From: Bacillota bacterium
GTDB taxonomy: Bacteria; Bacillota; Clostridia; Lachnospirales; Lachnospiraceae
Assembly (NCBI GenBank): GCA_023399455.1
Contig: JAEWPN010000189.1
Coordinates: forward strand, 1 to 24,207
Reading direction: 5' to 3'
Length of the DNA stretch: 24,207 nucleotides
In this document: positions 22,918 through 24,207 of the stretch, piece by piece
How positions within the stretch are numbered: the first letter of the stretch is position 1
Layout: the number at the start of each line of letters is the position of its first letter
The notes under the pieces: generated by a model
The model's database searches: none
What the model saw: the letters and a program-made list of their open reading frames with translations, nothing else
Told to the model about the DNA's origin: nothing
Made by a program: the position numbers and the translations under genes

Positions 22918-24081
22918 ATGTCAGCGGAAAGGCAAACAGTTTCGGGCAGGCAATTCCGTACGAAAGCAGATTATGAAGCTGCACTCAGGGATAAGAAAAA
23001 GATAGACATCATTAGGTCCAAGACAGATTTGAAAAATCCAAAGGAGGTATTCGCCCTGTATGAACAGATGCGGGGGGGGACCTATCGGTTCGAGACAGCG
23101 GTCGGCAATGACTTCGACGATGAAGTATATGAACTGGTGGAGCGTTACAAGAGGCAGGAAAATAATGGAAAGGGGAAAAGTAAAAATAAAAAGAAAAGAA
23201 ATAAAAGCCATAAAGCGATTAAGGGCGGCAAGAAAATTTCGCTGGAGGACTTCGATGAGGACATGCGCCGTGAGATAGAAGACCAGTTAAAGGCGGTGGA
23301 AAAGCGCAGGAAGTTGACAGTGATGTTATGCTCTCTATGTGCGGCGGCCTGTTTTGGATATTTCTTCGTATATTATTTTTTTGCGGAGAGAACCGGCGCA
23401 AATTATGCACAGTTAGCAGAGCTTAAGGACAGTCAGGCGCTTGCGGACTTGGGAGAAAGGGTGATCGTAGTTCGGGGCGAGCAGGAAGAGGTTGAACTTC
23501 CGGATGTTCTTGCTAAATATAAAACTTTATATAATAAGAATAAAAAGCTAATCGGATGGCTTAAAATTGACGATACAATAATAGATTATCCTGTAATGCA
23601 GACATCCAACAACGAATATTATCTTACGTATAACTTTAATCAGGAATACGATAAGAATGGCAGTATTTTCATGGATTACCAGTGCGAGGCGTTTCCACGC
23701 TCCCAGAACCTGATACTGTACGGACATCATATGAAGTCCGGCAAGATGTTCGGAGATTTGGAAAAATATGTGAAAGAGTCTTACTATAAAGAACATAGTG
23801 TGATACAATTTGATACGATATATGAAAAAGGCATCTACCAGGTCATGTATGTGTTCAGGGCAAAGGTCTTGAAGGAGAACGATGTCTCTTTTAAATATTA
23901 TCAATTCATAAACGCGAATTCAGTGGAAGAATTCAATTCTTATATGAAAGAGATGGCGGAAATGTCTCTGTACGATACCGGGGTAACCGCTGAGTACGGC
24001 GACGAATTACTGACGCTGTCGACCTGTGACAACTCACAGACGGACGGGCGGTTCGCGGTGGTTGCCAAGAGGATTCAATAA
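22918..24081 (+). CDS. Class B sortase with a long basic cytoplasmic tail
   Basis: A membrane-anchored transpeptidase of 387 aa that links surface proteins to the wall or to each other. Residues 1-132 are cytoplasmic and charged, with a Lys-rich run at about 84-106. One membrane helix at 134-155 gives a type II topology. The catalytic domain carries H270 in LYGHHM, C370 in LTLSTC and R378 in DGRFAVVAKR, with the usual class B order. The start follows AAAGGAGA by about 8 nt. Codons 52-54 lie in a G8 tract (23072-23079), and loss of one G would put translation into a frame that stops at 23278, before the membrane helix. A gene for another membrane protein starts 28 nt downstream. No sorting-signal protein is visible here. 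Confidence 0.93.
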   Translation: MSAERQTVSGRQFRTKADYEAALRDKKKIDIIRSKTDLKNPKEVFALYEQMRGGTYRFETAVGNDFDDEVYELVERYKRQENNGKGKSKNKKKRNKSHKAIKGGKKISLEDFDEDMRREIEDQLKAVEKRRKLTVMLCSLCAAACFGYFFVYYFFAERTGANYAQLAELKDSQALADLGERVIVVRGEQEEVELPDVLAKYKTLYNKNKKLIGWLKIDDTIIDYPVMQTSNNEYYLTYNFNQEYDKNGSIFMDYQCEAFPRSQNLILYGHHMKSGKMFGDLEKYVKESYYKEHSVIQFDTIYEKGIYQVMYVFRAKVLKENDVSFKYYQFINANSVEEFNSYMKEMAEMSLYDTGVTAEYGDELLTLSTCDNSQTDGRFAVVAKRIQ

Positions 24082-24109
24082 AATCGTTTTACGGCGGAGG
24101 AGAGTAGCG

Positions 24110-24207
24110 ATGGCTAAGGGTAAGGATACAAAGAAGAAGAATTTAAAATTACGGAGGCAGCTTAGGAAGACACTGGGATGTCTGTTTATGGTTTCGGCGA
24201 TCATTGT
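24110..24207 (+). CDS. Partial gene: start of a membrane or exported protein (truncated by the window end)
   Basis: The ATG at 24110 is preceded by GGAGGAGAG (24096-24104). The visible 32 codons encode a strongly basic N-terminus (MAKGKDTKKKNLKLRRQLRK) running into a hydrophobic stretch (TLGCLFMVSAII). That looks like a signal anchor or the first membrane helix. It begins 28 nt after the sortase stop and is probably cotranscribed. A link to the sortase, such as a substrate or accessory protein, cannot be judged from this fragment. Confidence 0.7.
   Translation, partial: MAKGKDTKKKNLKLRRQLRKTLGCLFMVSAII

Overview
The window looks like a core-genome segment from a sporulating Clostridia bacterium, most likely Lachnospiraceae or close kin. 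This rests on a phenylalanine T-box in front of pheST, a SpoIID-domain protein, a clostridial-type 6S RNA, a class B sortase, moderate GC with AT-rich intergenic DNA, and strong AGGAGG-type ribosome binding sites. The species assignment is inference. I see no insertion sequence, prophage, CRISPR array, tRNA or rRNA.

Layout. 1-260: 6S RNA with its own -10 box and intrinsic terminator. 332-3514: a SpoIID/LytB-domain envelope protein and a YihY/BrkB membrane protein, in tandem. 3534-10014: a strong promoter, a Phe T-box riboswitch (specifier TTC at 3696-3698), then pheS, pheT, an M18 aminopeptidase and queA, all on +. 10123-12674: a single-domain PilZ protein (+) and a dCache chemoreceptor (-) converge on a shared bidirectional terminator. 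12843-16257 (-): an aromatic operon transcribed aroF, tyrA, aroA. 16589-18676 (+): an EF-G-like GTPase with divergent G-box motifs. 18880-21297 (+): leuS. 21405-22685 (-): an overlapping pair of unrecognised genes and a Cys/Gly-rich two-repeat peptide, with sporulation-type promoter matches. 22918-24207 (+): a class B sortase and the start of another membrane protein.

How the genes work together. pheST is controlled by tRNA-Phe charging, while the aroF-tyrA-aroA operon supplies aromatic amino acids and carries fused regulatory domains (N-terminal ferredoxin-like domain on AroF, C-terminal ACT on TyrA). PilZ (c-di-GMP) and the chemoreceptor both point to motility control. QueA, LeuRS, PheRS and the EF-G-like protein are translation functions.

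The least ordinary part is 21.4-23.1 kb. It holds a small unrecognised gene set with apparent SigE- and SigK-like promoters, a cluster of TGCTAT/ATAGCA heptamers, a possible small RNA that folds as a three-way junction just downstream of a plausible promoter, and a G8 tract inside the sortase coding region. None of these is proven. They are the best candidates for something undescribed.
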